From NCBI RefSeq assembly GCF_019925205.1, contig NC_083568.1, forward strand, positions 10,600,393 to 10,664,392: a DNA stretch of 64,000 bases. The letters run 5' to 3'. Position 1 is the first letter of the stretch. Each line of letters starts with the position of its first letter. Below, piece after piece: positions 62,366 to 64,000 of this stretch. The notes beneath the pieces are model-generated. The model was not told the DNA's origin. It made no database searches and saw only the letters and a list, made by a program, of their open reading frames with translations. Position numbers and translations under genes: made by a program. The DNA comes from Metopolophium dirhodum. Lineage: Eukaryota; Arthropoda; Insecta; Hemiptera; Aphididae.

Positions 62366-64000
62366 ATGATTATTTTTATTATTATTTTATTATTATTCGC
62401 CAGTCAACATTTTTGATGAAAATATTACTCGTAGTAATACTAATAATTATAATACGTTAACATCGAAATTAATGACATTCGATGTAAATATGTAATATTG
62501 TACTATATTACTATATAAATTATATTAAATTATATTATACCTGTAGAATGTATCTTGTCGCTTAAAGACAATTTTGTGTATATAAATTAAATACAGGGTA
62601 AATTACAGTATAAATTAATTAGTGTCTAATGTAGTAATGTCTATGCTATGAATTGATTTAGTTAAAAATGTTAAAAAATAACGAAACTCGAGCTATGGAC
62701 TCAGTGGTGTTTTTGAGGGTATACGGAGCGTATTATTTACCATTTTATTAATAATTAGCATATTATACCCTGTGAAAATAGTATAAATACGCACGTATGT
62801 GTTCGAAGTAAATTTAAAATAATTAAGCAATCCGTATTCTGTATTATTTATTGCCATATGACAATTACTAATTATCCATAAGTTAGAACCGTGTACCTAA
62901 TAGATTATAAATATTGAGGATTGATTATTACCACCAAAATGTTTAACGTATTGGTATAGTAAAGTTAATTATCGTTTATTAAAGTGATTATTACAATTTT
63001 TTTTAATAAACCATTTGAGTTGCCGCCACAGAGTAATAAGAATTGCCAAGAGAATTATTAAGTTAAACGTTATAAATTGTTTAATTTGACCTGTGAAAAA
63101 TAAAAATGCAGGAATAAAACTAGGTAATAAAAAATGTATTTTTACTTTTTGTAAAGCTTGGGAATTTGAAAATGTGTTACGCAAAAGCCTCGTAATTCGA
63201 AAAATAGATTTTTTTTAGCGAAGTGAGCTACTTTTTGAAATGTTGAATCTGATTAGTTTTTCGCTTATAAATTCATTGCATATGCCATATTTTTATCATT
63301 GAATTAAGTTCATAAATGAGCGTATACCCTATAGATTTTTTACGAAAAAACCACTGGCTATAATTTTAAGGGTACATCGTCATTAACTATTTAGGTCAAT
63401 GACCATTGTTACTAATATTGTATGTGTTTGAACTCAAAATAAATCATTGATCACGAAAAACTCCATGATATTAGATATTTGGATATATATTATGCCTTTC
63501 TAGCATACTATTGTCTATTACTAGGTTTATTTTTCTATTAGTATATACTAATGGGTACCTACAGAATGTTGAAAACTTTGAGTATATTATATTATTAAAC
63601 ATGTACCTTACAATTTACATAATTATTGTCAACTTATAAGTTAATAGGTACCTAATACCGACGTTCAGTAGAACGGTGTAAATAGGTTTGTGCTATAAAT
63701 AGTTAAATATTTTATATTTAATATTAGTTTAAATTACCTATTTAATAATTTTATTCTGTAATCTGTATAGAAAATAATAGTCATCGCAAAAAGTTTTAAG
63801 TTATTGCTATGATAAATATATTTTTTAAATTAATAAAAACCAAAAAAACCAAATAAAAAAGTAATAACTAAAACCGTTGAAGGAAAGTCGTAATTTTTCA
63901 TTTCAATATCTAAATTCTTTAAATATATACAAAAAAATAATTGTTCATCATATGTACTTATTTAATATACCTTTTTAGAAAAGATAAGATTGTTAGGAAC
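62366..64000. other. AT-rich DNA, one doubtful small frame
   Basis: No gene is recognised. A 71-codon minus-strand frame at 62969-63184 encodes two hydrophobic stretches (around FLLPSFIPAFLFF and FNLIILLAILITLW) and a basic tail. In AT-rich DNA, T-rich codons give hydrophobic residues by default, there is no homology I can name, and no splice context, so I treat it as unsupported. Confidence 0.35.

Noticed and set aside
1..64000. tRNA, rRNA, CRISPR or operon-like systems
   Set aside because: No cloverleaf with the usual internal promoter boxes, no rRNA similarity and no regularly spaced repeats were recognised; the genes are spliced and eukaryotic.

Overview
The window is a piece of an insect nuclear genome, most likely an aphid. 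The DNA is very AT-rich and full of short TAGGTA/GGTACCTA-type words. Genes are split by GT-AG introns, the proteins are metazoan, and non-coding DNA is crowded with short non-autonomous transposons. The aphid assignment is an inference from sequence texture, not from a database search. Five protein-coding genes can be rebuilt exon by exon with consistent reading phase at every junction. All homology calls come from remembered family sequences.

Layout. 1-6760: no recognised gene; a CpG-rich stretch (about 1-1290) resembles a promoter, followed by a mariner-like MITE and the 3' end of a LINE-type element. 6761-8202 (+): Rab28-like GTPase, 5 exons. 8277-11975: copies of one dispersed repeat family in inverted orientation just downstream of Rab28. 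12000-14870: no gene, one foldback-like repeat. 14870-16537: CpG-rich upstream region. 16538-20729 (+): N-acetylglucosamine kinase (NAGK), 8 exons. 20730-31231: about 10 kb with repeats and at most one doubtful exon. 31232-50920 (-): type I inositol polyphosphate 5-phosphatase (INPP5A), 14 exons, with a 12.8 kb first intron loaded with repeats. 51913-54993 (+): alpha/epsilon-type sarcoglycan, 6 exons, head-to-head with INPP5A. 55666-61687 (-): MTHFSD-like protein (folate cyclo-ligase-like domain plus RRM), 9 exons, tail-to-tail with the sarcoglycan and greatly enlarged by disordered sequence. 61690-64000: CpG-rich upstream region, then AT-rich DNA.

The genes do not form an operon or a pathway. 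They are unrelated housekeeping and membrane genes: vesicle/ciliary GTPase, amino-sugar salvage, inositol phosphate signalling, dystrophin-associated complex, RNA/folate-related. The notable points are lineage-specific changes within conserved proteins: Rab28 without its catalytic glutamine; INPP5A with a roughly 250-residue C-terminal extension that still ends in a CAAX-like box; MTHFSD with an eight-unit 11-residue tandem repeat. The non-coding DNA holds at least two multi-copy repeat families and several MITEs with visible terminal inverted repeats, two of them with readable target-site duplications. I found no operon-like, defence or CRISPR system.
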